A DNA stretch of 64,000 nucleotides from Ornithinibacillus caprae (GTDB lineage: Bacteria > Bacillota > Bacilli > Bacillales > Amphibacillaceae). Every line of letters begins with the position of its first letter. Within the stretch, counting starts at the first letter, position 1. The translations under genes were made by a program, and so were the position numbers. The notes below the pieces were generated by a model. It was given only the letters and a program-made list of their open reading frames with translations, made no database searches and had not been told where the DNA came from. The stretch covers positions 124,001 to 188,000 of the forward strand of contig NZ_WOCA01000001.1 of NCBI RefSeq assembly GCF_009728145.1. Reading direction: 5' to 3'. Shown piece after piece: positions 57,319 through 64,000 of this stretch.

Positions 57319-57972
57319 TTGTCTCATTTAATTGAAGTTTTTATTGACACATATGACCTATTTTTACATGGTCTATGGATTACATTACAATTATCAGCAG
57401 CTTCGTTATTAATTGCATTTTTTATTGGTTTATTTTTTGCTATCTTAAAAATATCTAATTTTAAAGTTTTAGAATGGATTGCTGATGCTTATATTTGGCT
57501 TGTGCGAGGAACTCCGTTAATCGTTCAAATATTTGTTCTTTATTATGGTCTAGTAGAAATTGTTCTTATTCCGATGTTTTGGGCTGGAGCAATTGGTCTA
57601 GCATTTCATAGTGGAGCGTATATTGCGGAAATTATTCGTGGAGCAATTCAATCCATTGATAAAGGTCAAACAGAAGCTGGAAGATCGCTAGGAATGACTA
57701 AAGGACAAACTATGAAACGAATTATCTTGCCACAGGCATTCCGAAGAGCTGTTCCTTCGTTAGGTAACCAATTTATTATTGGTATTAAAGATTCTTCACT
57801 AGTTTCATTTATCGGGCTGCAAGAAATATTTGGAGTTGCAAGTTCTGGAGGTTCGAACAACTTCGATTACTTCACCTATTACTTTATTGCAGCGATTTAT
57901 TATTTAATTATTGTTCTTGCTTTAACATTAATTGTAAATCATATTGAAAAAAGAATGGCTAAAAGTGATTAG
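57319..57972 (+). CDS. polar amino-acid ABC transporter permease
   Basis: This 217-residue HisMQ/GlnP-type permease has five membrane helices. The family signature is clear: [16 protein letters not shown] near 60-75, then the ATPase-coupling EAA loop [31 protein letters not shown] (about 122-152). The TTG start has AAAGGAG nine bases upstream. It most likely homodimerises. The order binding protein-permease-ATPase is standard. Confidence 0.94.
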   Translation: MSHLIEVFIDTYDLFLHGLWITLQLSAASLLIAFFIGLFFAILKISNFKVLEWIADAYIWLVRGTPLIVQIFVLYYGLVEIVLIPMFWAGAIGLAFHSGAYIAEIIRGAIQSIDKGQTEAGRSLGMTKGQTMKRIILPQAFRRAVPSLGNQFIIGIKDSSLVSFIGLQEIFGVASSGGSNNFDYFTYYFIAAIYYLIIVLALTLIVNHIEKRMAKSD

Positions 57973-57986
57973 GAAGGAGGTTTCGT

Positions 57987-58727
57987 ATGAGTGGAAATAA
58001 TGAAATGATTCGAGTAGAAAAGTTGAATAAGTCTTTCGGGGATCTACATGTACTAAAGGATATCGATCTAACTGTAAAAGAAAGTGATGTTGTAGTACTT
58101 GTTGGTGCTAGTGGATCAGGAAAAAGTACGTTACTTCGTTGTTTAAATTTCTTAGAAATAAAAAATGACGGCAAAATAATTATAGATGGTGAACAAATCG
58201 AGACGAAAACCCATGACCTAAATAAGATTCGTGAAAAAGTAGGGATGGTTTTTCAACACTTCAATTTATTCCCTCATAAAACCGTGATTGAAAACGTAAT
58301 TGAAGCCCCAACACAGGTGAAAGGTATTAAAAAATCTCAAGCAATTAAAGAAGGGAAAGAGCTTCTAGATAAAGTAGGGTTAGGAGACAAGTACGATGTT
58401 TACCCTTCAACATTATCAGGTGGGCAAAAACAGCGTGTGGCGATTGCTAGAGCCCTTGCTATGAAACCAGACGTAATGTTGTTTGATGAACCAACCTCAG
58501 CATTAGATCCCGAATTAGTTGGAGAAGTATTAGCAACGATGAAAGAACTTGCTGATGAAGGAATGACGATGGTAGTTGTGACCCATGAGATGGGCTTTGC
58601 TCGTGAAGTAGGTGATTGGGTTTTCTATATGCATGATGGTAAAATCGTAGAATATGGACATCCAAATGAATTGTTTGATAATCCAAAAGAAGAAAGAACC
58701 AAGGCGTTTTTAAGTTCAATCCTATAA
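57987..58727 (+). CDS. polar amino-acid ABC transporter ATP-binding protein
   Basis: This 246-residue GlnQ-type ATPase has Walker [10 protein letters not shown] at 40-48, Q-loop [10 protein letters not shown], signature LSGGQKQR near 144-151, Walker [15 protein letters not shown] and the H-loop VTHEM. It is a complete single-domain ATPase. AAGGAGG precedes the ATG. It ends the transporter operon, followed by a hairpin and the structured gap at 58860-59100. Confidence 0.95.
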   Translation: MSGNNEMIRVEKLNKSFGDLHVLKDIDLTVKESDVVVLVGASGSGKSTLLRCLNFLEIKNDGKIIIDGEQIETKTHDLNKIREKVGMVFQHFNLFPHKTVIENVIEAPTQVKGIKKSQAIKEGKELLDKVGLGDKYDVYPSTLSGGQKQRVAIARALAMKPDVMLFDEPTSALDPELVGEVLATMKELADEGMTMVVVTHEMGFAREVGDWVFYMHDGKIVEYGHPNELFDNPKEERTKAFLSSIL

Positions 58728-58787
58728 TTAAAAAAGACGGTATTTTAGCTGTTGTTTATAAAAAAAGTGATAGTAGAAAAAGTTAAT

Positions 58788-58836
58788 AACGGAATGAGGA
58801 TCCGTCAAAATAATATGAATGAATCCTCGTTCCGTT
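58788..58836 (+). terminator. large hairpin after the transporter operon
   Basis: AACGGAATGAGGAT (58788-58801) pairs with ATCCTCGTTCCGTT (58823-58836), with one G-U pair and a 21-nt loop. No strong T-run follows. Its core ACGGAATGAG also forms the uvrC terminator stem at 38153. Confidence 0.55.
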
Positions 58837-58859
58837 AAATGTTTAAAAAGTTACTCTAG

Positions 58860-59100
58860 AGATGGTTGTTTGGAGTCTAGTCCCGTTACATGCGGAATAG
58901 AGTGTACTTCGCAAAGGCAATGAAGCATATTCCAGATACTCCCTGGCTGAAACCGTGCCAGTGGCAAAGTAGACACTGTGATAGCGACTAAAAGGTGCGT
59001 GAATAGCTGTCGTCGAGCTAGAAGTGAAAGTAACTGCCCGCAGTGGCGATCACGTTGCTGTTACTTGGCCTTCTCCCGAGTGTTTTCTGGACAATAGGCT
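58860..59100. other. structured, GC-richer intergenic region
   Basis: There is no open reading frame, but the sequence is clearly GC-richer than its surroundings and folds into several short stems: GGAATA+CTTC with GAAG+TATTCC (58894-58933), CAGTG/CACTG (58959-58978), TAGCT/AGCTA (59004-59020) and AAGTAAC/GTTACTT (59028-59066). It may be a dispersed repeat or a non-coding RNA; neither strand can be preferred. Confidence 0.5.
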
Positions 59101-59166
59101 ACTACGGATTCCAAATCAACTAATTTAGATATAAACCAACAATAAATACGAAAGTGCCCATTAATG

Positions 59167-59211
59167 AAAAAGAAGTAATTTAGCCATCAATTGGCTAGAT
59201 TACTTCTTTTT
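59167..59211. terminator. bidirectional terminator after the LiaF-like gene
   Basis: AAAAAGAAGTAAT (59167-59179) pairs with ATTACTTCTTTTT (59199-59211), with an inner AGCC/GGCT; it overlaps the gene's last codons. Confidence 0.85.
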
Positions 59212-59682
59212 TCTTAATAAATAGATTCCAATAATAATAAGTGCAATTGGCCAATAACTTTCAAAAAAGCTAATGATAGGATAAATCCAATGAAAAGTCT
59301 CCGGTAAGGAAACAGAAAAAATCATAATTAATGAAAATCCGATCAAAATAACACTATAAAGTAATCCATTTTTTGTTTTTAAGTAGCGAATTAAAAAAGC
59401 AATCCCAACAATTAAAGGGTACATAGCCCAATGATCAATCCAAAAGGTATAATGCTCTTTTCCGTGAAAATGTATCCCTAACCCTAAGATTAAAGTTCCT
59501 GTAAATAAATGATGGTAGTCTCTCGCTCTGTAACTATGAATTAATAAGGCACCACCAACTATAATGAATAACGTTGGCCATGAATAAAAATCTGTTATAA
59601 TTGGGACTTTTAATTGCCTTAAAAGAAAATAGACGCCTATTCCGATTAAAATATAGGCAAAAAAACTGTTTGATTTTTTCAG
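59200..59682 (-). CDS. LiaF/DUF5668-like membrane protein, probable CTG start
   Basis: The protein has 160 residues with five or six hydrophobic segments. It begins KKSNSFFAYILIGIGVYFLLRQL and contains the FYSWPTLFIIVGGALLI segment typical of the LiaI-LiaF transmembrane region family. The LiaF C-terminal soluble domain is missing. No ATG, GTG or TTG fits: the best start is a CTG at 59682, eight bases after a very strong AGAGGTGATC. The reading frame extends upstream to an ATG at 59766, but that stretch has no ribosome site and lacks family character. It is a single gene on the minus strand, opposite hemA. Function unknown; relatives sense envelope stress. Confidence 0.72.
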   Translation of the reverse strand: MKKSNSFFAYILIGIGVYFLLRQLKVPIITDFYSWPTLFIIVGGALLIHSYRARDYHHLFTGTLILGLGIHFHGKEHYTFWIDHWAMYPLIVGIAFLIRYLKTKNGLLYSVILIGFSLIMIFSVSLPETFHWIYPIISFFESYWPIALIIIGIYLLRKKK

Positions 59683-59837
59683 GTCGATCACCTCTTTATT
59701 GTTGAATACAGTTTGAATTCTTGCTTCTTCTATGTTGTTGTGATAGAGTACAATCGAGTCTAACATAATATACGTAATATCCTATCATATTGTTTCAAAT
59801 TATGTTCACAAAATAAAAAAATGTGTACATTTACCTA

Positions 59838-59846
59838 TGCTATAAT
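59838..59846 (+). promoter_or_regulatory. extended -10 promoter of hemA
   Basis: TGCTATAAT (59838-59846) is an extended -10 element with no good -35. A hairpin GTTCAAA/TTTGAAC (59871-59877, 59886-59892) followed by CTCTTGTTTT lies in the leader and might act as an attenuator. No full PerR box was found. Confidence 0.5.
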
Positions 59847-59919
59847 AAAATAAGCATACTATAAGCGTGAGTTCAAATTTAATCTTTTGAACCTCTTGTT
59901 TTAATGGAGGAGAGATAAG

Positions 59920-61293
59920 GTGCATATACTTAAAGTTGGATTTAATTACAAAAGTGCTCCTGTAGAAATAAGAGAAAAACTTACATTTTCTGAAGAGTCA
60001 CTTCATGAAGCAATGAATGAATTGAAAAAACAGAAGAGCATTCTAGAAAATGTTATTGTCTCTACTTGTAATCGTACAGAGATTTATGCAGTGGTAGACC
60101 AGCTACACACTGGCCGATATTATATTAAACAATTTTTAGCAGATTGGTTTAACATCGATAAAGAGGAATTTACTTCATACTTACGTATTACTGAAGATGA
60201 TGGAGCCTTAGAGCATTTATTTCGAGTGTCAACAGGTCTGGATTCGATGGTGTTAGGTGAGACGCAAATTCTTGGACAAGTTAAGCAGTCTTTTTTAACC
60301 TCTCAAAAAATACAAGCAACAGGCACTATATTTAATGAATTATTTAAGCAGGCAATTACATTTGCTAAGCGTACTCAAAAAGAAACTGCTATTGGAGAAC
60401 ATGCAGTTTCTGTTAGTTATGCTGCGGTGGAATTGGCTAAGAAAATCTTTGGCCATTTGAATGATAAGCATGTAGTGATATTAGGTGCAGGAAAAATGGG
60501 TGAGCTTGCTGCTAAAAATTTACAAGGGTCTGGAGCGTCTCGTATCACGGTTGTGAATCGTACCTATTCTAAAGCAGAACAGCTTGCTGAAAAATTCCAA
60601 GCAAAAGCAGAACAACTTGATCGCTTACATGATGTTTTATTAACTGCTGATATTTTAATTAGCTCAACTGGATCTAATGATATTGTTTTAACAAAAGAGT
60701 CATTAGCTCCAATTCAAAAACAGCGAAAAGGTAGAGCATTATTCTTAGTTGATATTGCTGTTCCAAGGGATCTTGATCCAGCCCTAAGCAGTCTAGATAA
60801 TGTATTCCTATATGATATCGATGATTTACAGCATATTGTCGATCAGAATCTAGAGGCAAGAAAAAAAGCTGCTGAGAAAATTGAGCTAATGTTAGAAGAA
60901 GAAATTGTATCCTTTAATGAGTGGTTAAAAACATTAGGCGTAGTTCCGGTAATCTCTGCATTAAGGGAAAAAGCTTTAGCAATTCAAGCTGAGACGATGA
61001 AGAGCATTGAAAGAAAGATGCCTGATTTAACTGAGCGAGAAAGAAAAGTTCTAAACAAACATACGAAGAGCATTATTAATCAGTTATTAAAAGAACCGAT
61101 CACACAAGCAAAAGAATTAGCAGCTAGTGACCAGGCAGAAGATGCACTAGAATTGTTTATCGATATTTTTGGAATTGAAAAAGAAGTAAAAGAAGAAATT
61201 GCAAACCAAGCAAAAAAAAATGACACGGTAATGAAAGCAACAATGGATCATAAAGTATCCTTTCCTTTAATTGAAAAATTGGCTAGTCGATAA
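59920..61293 (+). CDS. hemA: glutamyl-tRNA reductase
   Basis: This 457-residue NADPH enzyme reduces glutamyl-tRNA to glutamate-1-semialdehyde, the first step of heme synthesis by the C5 route. The catalytic Cys50 lies in STCNRTE. The substrate domain has [17 protein letters not shown] near 107-123, the NADPH domain [13 protein letters not shown] near 188-200, and a C-terminal helical dimerisation domain follows. The GTG start has GGAGGAGAG upstream. It begins hemA-hemX-hemC-hemD-hemB, as in B. subtilis. Confidence 0.97.
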   Translation: MHILKVGFNYKSAPVEIREKLTFSEESLHEAMNELKKQKSILENVIVSTCNRTEIYAVVDQLHTGRYYIKQFLADWFNIDKEEFTSYLRITEDDGALEHLFRVSTGLDSMVLGETQILGQVKQSFLTSQKIQATGTIFNELFKQAITFAKRTQKETAIGEHAVSVSYAAVELAKKIFGHLNDKHVVILGAGKMGELAAKNLQGSGASRITVVNRTYSKAEQLAEKFQAKAEQLDRLHDVLLTADILISSTGSNDIVLTKESLAPIQKQRKGRALFLVDIAVPRDLDPALSSLDNVFLYDIDDLQHIVDQNLEARKKAAEKIELMLEEEIVSFNEWLKTLGVVPVISALREKALAIQAETMKSIERKMPDLTERERKVLNKHTKSIINQLLKEPITQAKELAASDQAEDALELFIDIFGIEKEVKEEIANQAKKNDTVMKATMDHKVSFPLIEKLASR

Positions 61294-61308
61294 GAAAGGA
61301 TTTCTTGG

Positions 61309-62127
61309 ATGGTTGAGGCAAAATGGCTATATGAAATTATATTATTCGTATATGTATTAAGTCTAATTGGATACTTTATTGATTTTATACAACAAAACCG
61401 GAAGGCGAATCGACTAGCCTTCTGGTTACTTAGTATGGTTTGGATATTACAAACCGTTTTTTTATTTATTCAGATATTTATTGCACAAAGCTTTCCGATC
61501 GCAACATTAACCGATAGTCTATTTTTTTATAGCTGGATTTTAGTTACATTTTCACTCATTATAAACCGGTTGTTTAATGTGCATTTTATAGTGTTTTTCA
61601 CAAATCTATTTGGGTTTTTTATTTTATTATTATTTATTCTAACTCGTGCTCAGGAGAGTATGCAAGACAGTGGGATACGATTGGTTCATGAGATTTTGAT
61701 TACACATATTACGTTTGCGATCGTTTCCTATGGATTTTTTACCTTATCGTTTCTATTTTCGGTCATGTACATTATGCAATATCTTTTTTTAAAAAAGAAA
61801 AAAGGGTTAAAATGGATGTGGAGATTTGGAGACTTGGAATTGCTCGATACATACTCCTTTAGATCTGTAACAATCGGTGTTCCGGTCTTATTAATTGGAA
61901 TTATTTTGGGGTTTGTTTGGGCATTTGTATCACAAGCTGAATTTTATTGGTTTGATTTGAAAACAATTGGGTCGATACTAGTGTTAATCGTCTATAGTTG
62001 TTATTTACTTTTACGAATCGTTTCAGGGTATACAGGTAAAACGATCGCAACATACAATATAGCTGCATTTTTAATATTACTTATTAACTTCTTTTTGTTT
62101 AGTATACTGTCAAATTTTCATTTTTAA
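61309..62127 (+). CDS. hemX: HemX, CcsA-like integral membrane protein
   Basis: The protein has 272 residues with eight predicted membrane helices, related to the cytochrome c assembly (CcsA/HemX) family. In B. subtilis HemX limits the amount of HemA. It lies 15 bases after hemA and 21 before hemC, in the same transcript. No tryptophan-rich WWD heme motif is visible, which separates it from true CcsA cytochrome-assembly proteins. Confidence 0.9.
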   Translation: MVEAKWLYEIILFVYVLSLIGYFIDFIQQNRKANRLAFWLLSMVWILQTVFLFIQIFIAQSFPIATLTDSLFFYSWILVTFSLIINRLFNVHFIVFFTNLFGFFILLLFILTRAQESMQDSGIRLVHEILITHITFAIVSYGFFTLSFLFSVMYIMQYLFLKKKKGLKWMWRFGDLELLDTYSFRSVTIGVPVLLIGIILGFVWAFVSQAEFYWFDLKTIGSILVLIVYSCYLLLRIVSGYTGKTIATYNIAAFLILLINFFLFSILSNFHF

Positions 62128-62148
62128 TGACCTTAAGGAGGAAGAAAT

Positions 62149-63078
62149 ATGCGTAAGATAGTAGTTGGTTCACGAAAAAGTAATTTAGCTTTAACACAAA
62201 CAGAATGGGTAATTAATCAATTGAAGGAAGCGGGTATTCCAAATGAGTTTGAAATTAAAAAAATCGTAACTAAAGGTGATCGAATCCTCGATGTCACCCT
62301 CTCAAAAGTTGGAGGAAAAGGATTGTTTGTTAAGGAAATTGAACAGGCGATGTACGATAAAGAGATTGATTTTGCTGTACATAGTATGAAGGACATGCCT
62401 GCTTCACTGCCGGAAGGGTTAACTATCTCAACCATCCCTGTTCGTGAAGATCACCGTGACGCATTTATTTCTAAAAATAACGTTTCACTACAAGAACTTC
62501 CAAAAGGTGCTATAGTTGGAACAAGTAGTTTGCGTCGTGCTGCACAAATATTAGCCGAAAGGCCAGATGTCTCTATAAAATGGATTCGTGGAAATATTGA
62601 AACTCGAATTCGTAAATTACAAGAGGAAGATTATGATGCTATTATATTAGCCGTATCAGGCTTGAAACGTGTTGGCTTAAGTGAGGACCTTATCACGGAA
62701 TACTTAGATCCAGAAGTTTGTGTTCCTGCTGTTGGACAAGGTGCTTTAGCGATTGAATGTAGGGAAGATGATACGGAAGTAAGAGATTTATTAGCTAAGA
62801 TTAATGACGAGCATACAACACGTACAGTTACTGCTGAAAGAACGTTCTTACATTTATTAGAAGGCGGCTGTCAAGTTCCAATTGGTGGTTACGCATATTT
62901 AGATGGAGATGAGGTTGTATTAACGGCTTTAGTAGGAACACCTGATGGGAAAACGATTATCAAAGAAGTTGTACGAGGCACAGACCCTAAAGAGGTAGGT
63001 CAAATAGCTGCGAATAAACTAATTGACCAAGGTGCAAAGGAAATTGTTGAAAGAGTAAAAGAGGAGCTGGACAACTAA
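62149..63078 (+). CDS. hemC: hydroxymethylbilane synthase (porphobilinogen deaminase)
   Basis: This 309-residue enzyme joins four porphobilinogens into hydroxymethylbilane. Cys241 in [14 protein letters not shown] is the site of the dipyrromethane cofactor. Substrate-binding segments [28 protein letters not shown] and [11 protein letters not shown] are intact. It overlaps hemD by one base (TAATG). Confidence 0.97.
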   Translation: MRKIVVGSRKSNLALTQTEWVINQLKEAGIPNEFEIKKIVTKGDRILDVTLSKVGGKGLFVKEIEQAMYDKEIDFAVHSMKDMPASLPEGLTISTIPVREDHRDAFISKNNVSLQELPKGAIVGTSSLRRAAQILAERPDVSIKWIRGNIETRIRKLQEEDYDAIILAVSGLKRVGLSEDLITEYLDPEVCVPAVGQGALAIECREDDTEVRDLLAKINDEHTTRTVTAERTFLHLLEGGCQVPIGGYAYLDGDEVVLTALVGTPDGKTIIKEVVRGTDPKEVGQIAANKLIDQGAKEIVERVKEELDN

Positions 63079-63857
63079 TGTCCAGGTCATTACATGAAAA
63101 GAAAATACTGGTGACTCGGGAAAAAATGCAAGCCAAACAATTTTCCGAGAAAATATTAGAATATGGTGGTATTCCAATCGAGGTACCTCTATTAAAAATT
63201 TCATGTAAGAAAGATCGTAACACCGAAGAAATACTAAGTAGATTATTTCGTTATAAGTGGCTATTTTTTACAAGCTCAAATGGTGTTCATTGTTTTTTTC
63301 AGCTATTGAAAAGATATCATATTAACGTAAACCAAATACAAACAATTAATATAGCTGTTGTTGGGAACAAAACAGGCAATGCTGTAAAAGAATATGGGTT
63401 AACTCCGAGTTTTAAGCCGACTATTTATAATGCTGAAAGAATGGCAAAAGAATTTCTGTCATCTGTGCCAGAACGTGAACCAATTCTACTTATTCGCGGG
63501 AATCTTTCAAGAGAAGTTTTACCTGAAAAGTTTAATCAACTAGAAATAAAATTTGATACAATAGAAGTTTATGAAACCATCTTTGATGAAGGAATTCAAG
63601 ATCGTTTAAATAGGGTTTTAGAGGAAAATACGTTTAACTTTATTACCTTTACGAGCCCATCCACTGTTGAAGCTTTTGTTCAAATGATCCAAGCGGGTGA
63701 GCTTAAAACCAAAGCTTTCAACACGATATGTGTATGTATTGGTACAACTACGGAACAGCGTGCTCGAAAACTCGGCTTTATAAATACGGTTGTTCCTACT
63801 GAATACACAATTGATGGAATGATTGAATGTATGAGTAATTTTAAAGAGAGAGGATAA
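63078..63857 (+). CDS. hemD: uroporphyrinogen-III synthase
   Basis: This 259-residue protein closes hydroxymethylbilane with inversion of ring D. The family is poorly conserved; the supportive features are the two-domain length, the [11 protein letters not shown] segment near 65-75, the [16 protein letters not shown] segment near 190-205 and [17 protein letters not shown] near 215-232. Its place between hemC and hemB is the strongest evidence. Confidence 0.93.
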   Translation: MSRSLHEKKILVTREKMQAKQFSEKILEYGGIPIEVPLLKISCKKDRNTEEILSRLFRYKWLFFTSSNGVHCFFQLLKRYHINVNQIQTINIAVVGNKTGNAVKEYGLTPSFKPTIYNAERMAKEFLSSVPEREPILLIRGNLSREVLPEKFNQLEIKFDTIEVYETIFDEGIQDRLNRVLEENTFNFITFTSPSTVEAFVQMIQAGELKTKAFNTICVCIGTTTEQRARKLGFINTVVPTEYTIDGMIECMSNFKERG

Positions 63858-63862
63858 TGAAA

Positions 63863-64000
63863 ATGGGACAAACTCCAGAATTTAAAAGACATCGCCGTCT
63901 ACGTTCTTCACATGCAATGCGGGCAATGGTAAGGGAGAATCATTTGCGAACGGAAGATTTCATTTATCCAATGTTTGTTATTGAAGGAGAAAATATAAAG
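63863..64000 (+). CDS. hemB: delta-aminolevulinic acid dehydratase (porphobilinogen synthase), 5' part
   Basis: The first 46 codons are visible and run off the window edge. The sequence [36 protein letters not shown] is the HemB N terminus, which would condense two aminolevulinates to porphobilinogen. I start at the ATG at 63863, nine bases after AGAGAGG; an in-frame ATG at 63857 overlaps the hemD stop but is only three bases from that site. Confidence 0.93.
   Translation, partial: MGQTPEFKRHRRLRSSHAMRAMVRENHLRTEDFIYPMFVIEGENIK

Noticed and set aside
59819-59860. PerR box before hemA
   Set aside because: TATAATAAAATAA is only a partial match to TTATAATNATTATAA and overlaps the -10 box.

Overview
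The window looks like a chromosomal segment of a low-GC, endospore-forming Bacillaceae member of the Oceanobacillus/Virgibacillus type. The evidence is low GC content, many TTG and GTG starts with strong Shine-Dalgarno sequences, spore genes (sspI, gerE, gerM) and a gene order that closely follows the Bacillus subtilis pheS-to-hemB region. The species cannot be fixed from sequence reading alone. Most of the window is ordinary housekeeping DNA. The unusual material lies between genes and in two accessory blocks.

Layout. 1-6.1 kb: the end of argH, then a tightly overlapping arginine operon carA-carB-argF with a candidate ArgR box. 6.1-11.5 kb, minus strand: a lytic transglycosylase and a four-gene operon made of a membrane-anchored protein of unknown function, two ABC-2 permeases and an ATPase. 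11.9-16.9 kb: sspI, a TrmH-family rRNA methyltransferase (ysgA/rlmP type), and pheS-pheT behind a complete T-box leader. 17-23.8 kb, accessory: a YkoP-like protein, two tandem lipid kinases, a small acidic protein, a zinc dehydrogenase and class II aldolase pair, and then an insertion-sequence graveyard with a decayed IS200/IS605-type tnpB and a 52-bp tandem repeat array.

23.8-47.7 kb is the conserved backbone. It runs rnhC, zapA, cvpA-like, polX, mutS2, DUF350, then a fatty-acid block (lcfA, fadR with a perfect FadR box, fadB, etfB, etfA). After that come trxA, uvrC, yslB, sdhCAB, a thioesterase, gerE with a candidate sigma-K promoter, a MarR regulator, racE, gerM, rph, rdgB and a YsnB/YfcE-type phosphodiesterase. 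47.7-59.2 kb: tRNA-Gly and tRNA-Arg behind a consensus promoter and a structured leader, then a TPR protein, tig, clpX, lonA, engB, and a polar amino-acid ABC transporter. 59.2-64 kb: a LiaF-like membrane protein with a possible CTG start, then hemA-hemX-hemC-hemD and the start of hemB.

The genes form several working units. carAB supplies carbamoyl phosphate to argF, whose product is used by argG/argH. lcfA-fadR-fadB-etfBA activates and beta-oxidises fatty acids and passes electrons on, with sdhCAB close by. tig-clpX-lonA handles protein folding and turnover. The hem genes make uroporphyrinogen III.

The most notable non-genic signals are: a dispersed repeat of about 150 bp with four copies in three intergenic gaps; the tandem 52-bp hairpin repeats fused to tnpB remains; a structured, GC-richer 240-bp gap after the amino-acid transporter; and a structured leader ahead of the tRNA pair that holds a copy of the tRNA-Gly 5' end. 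I did not find a defence system, prophage or CRISPR array.
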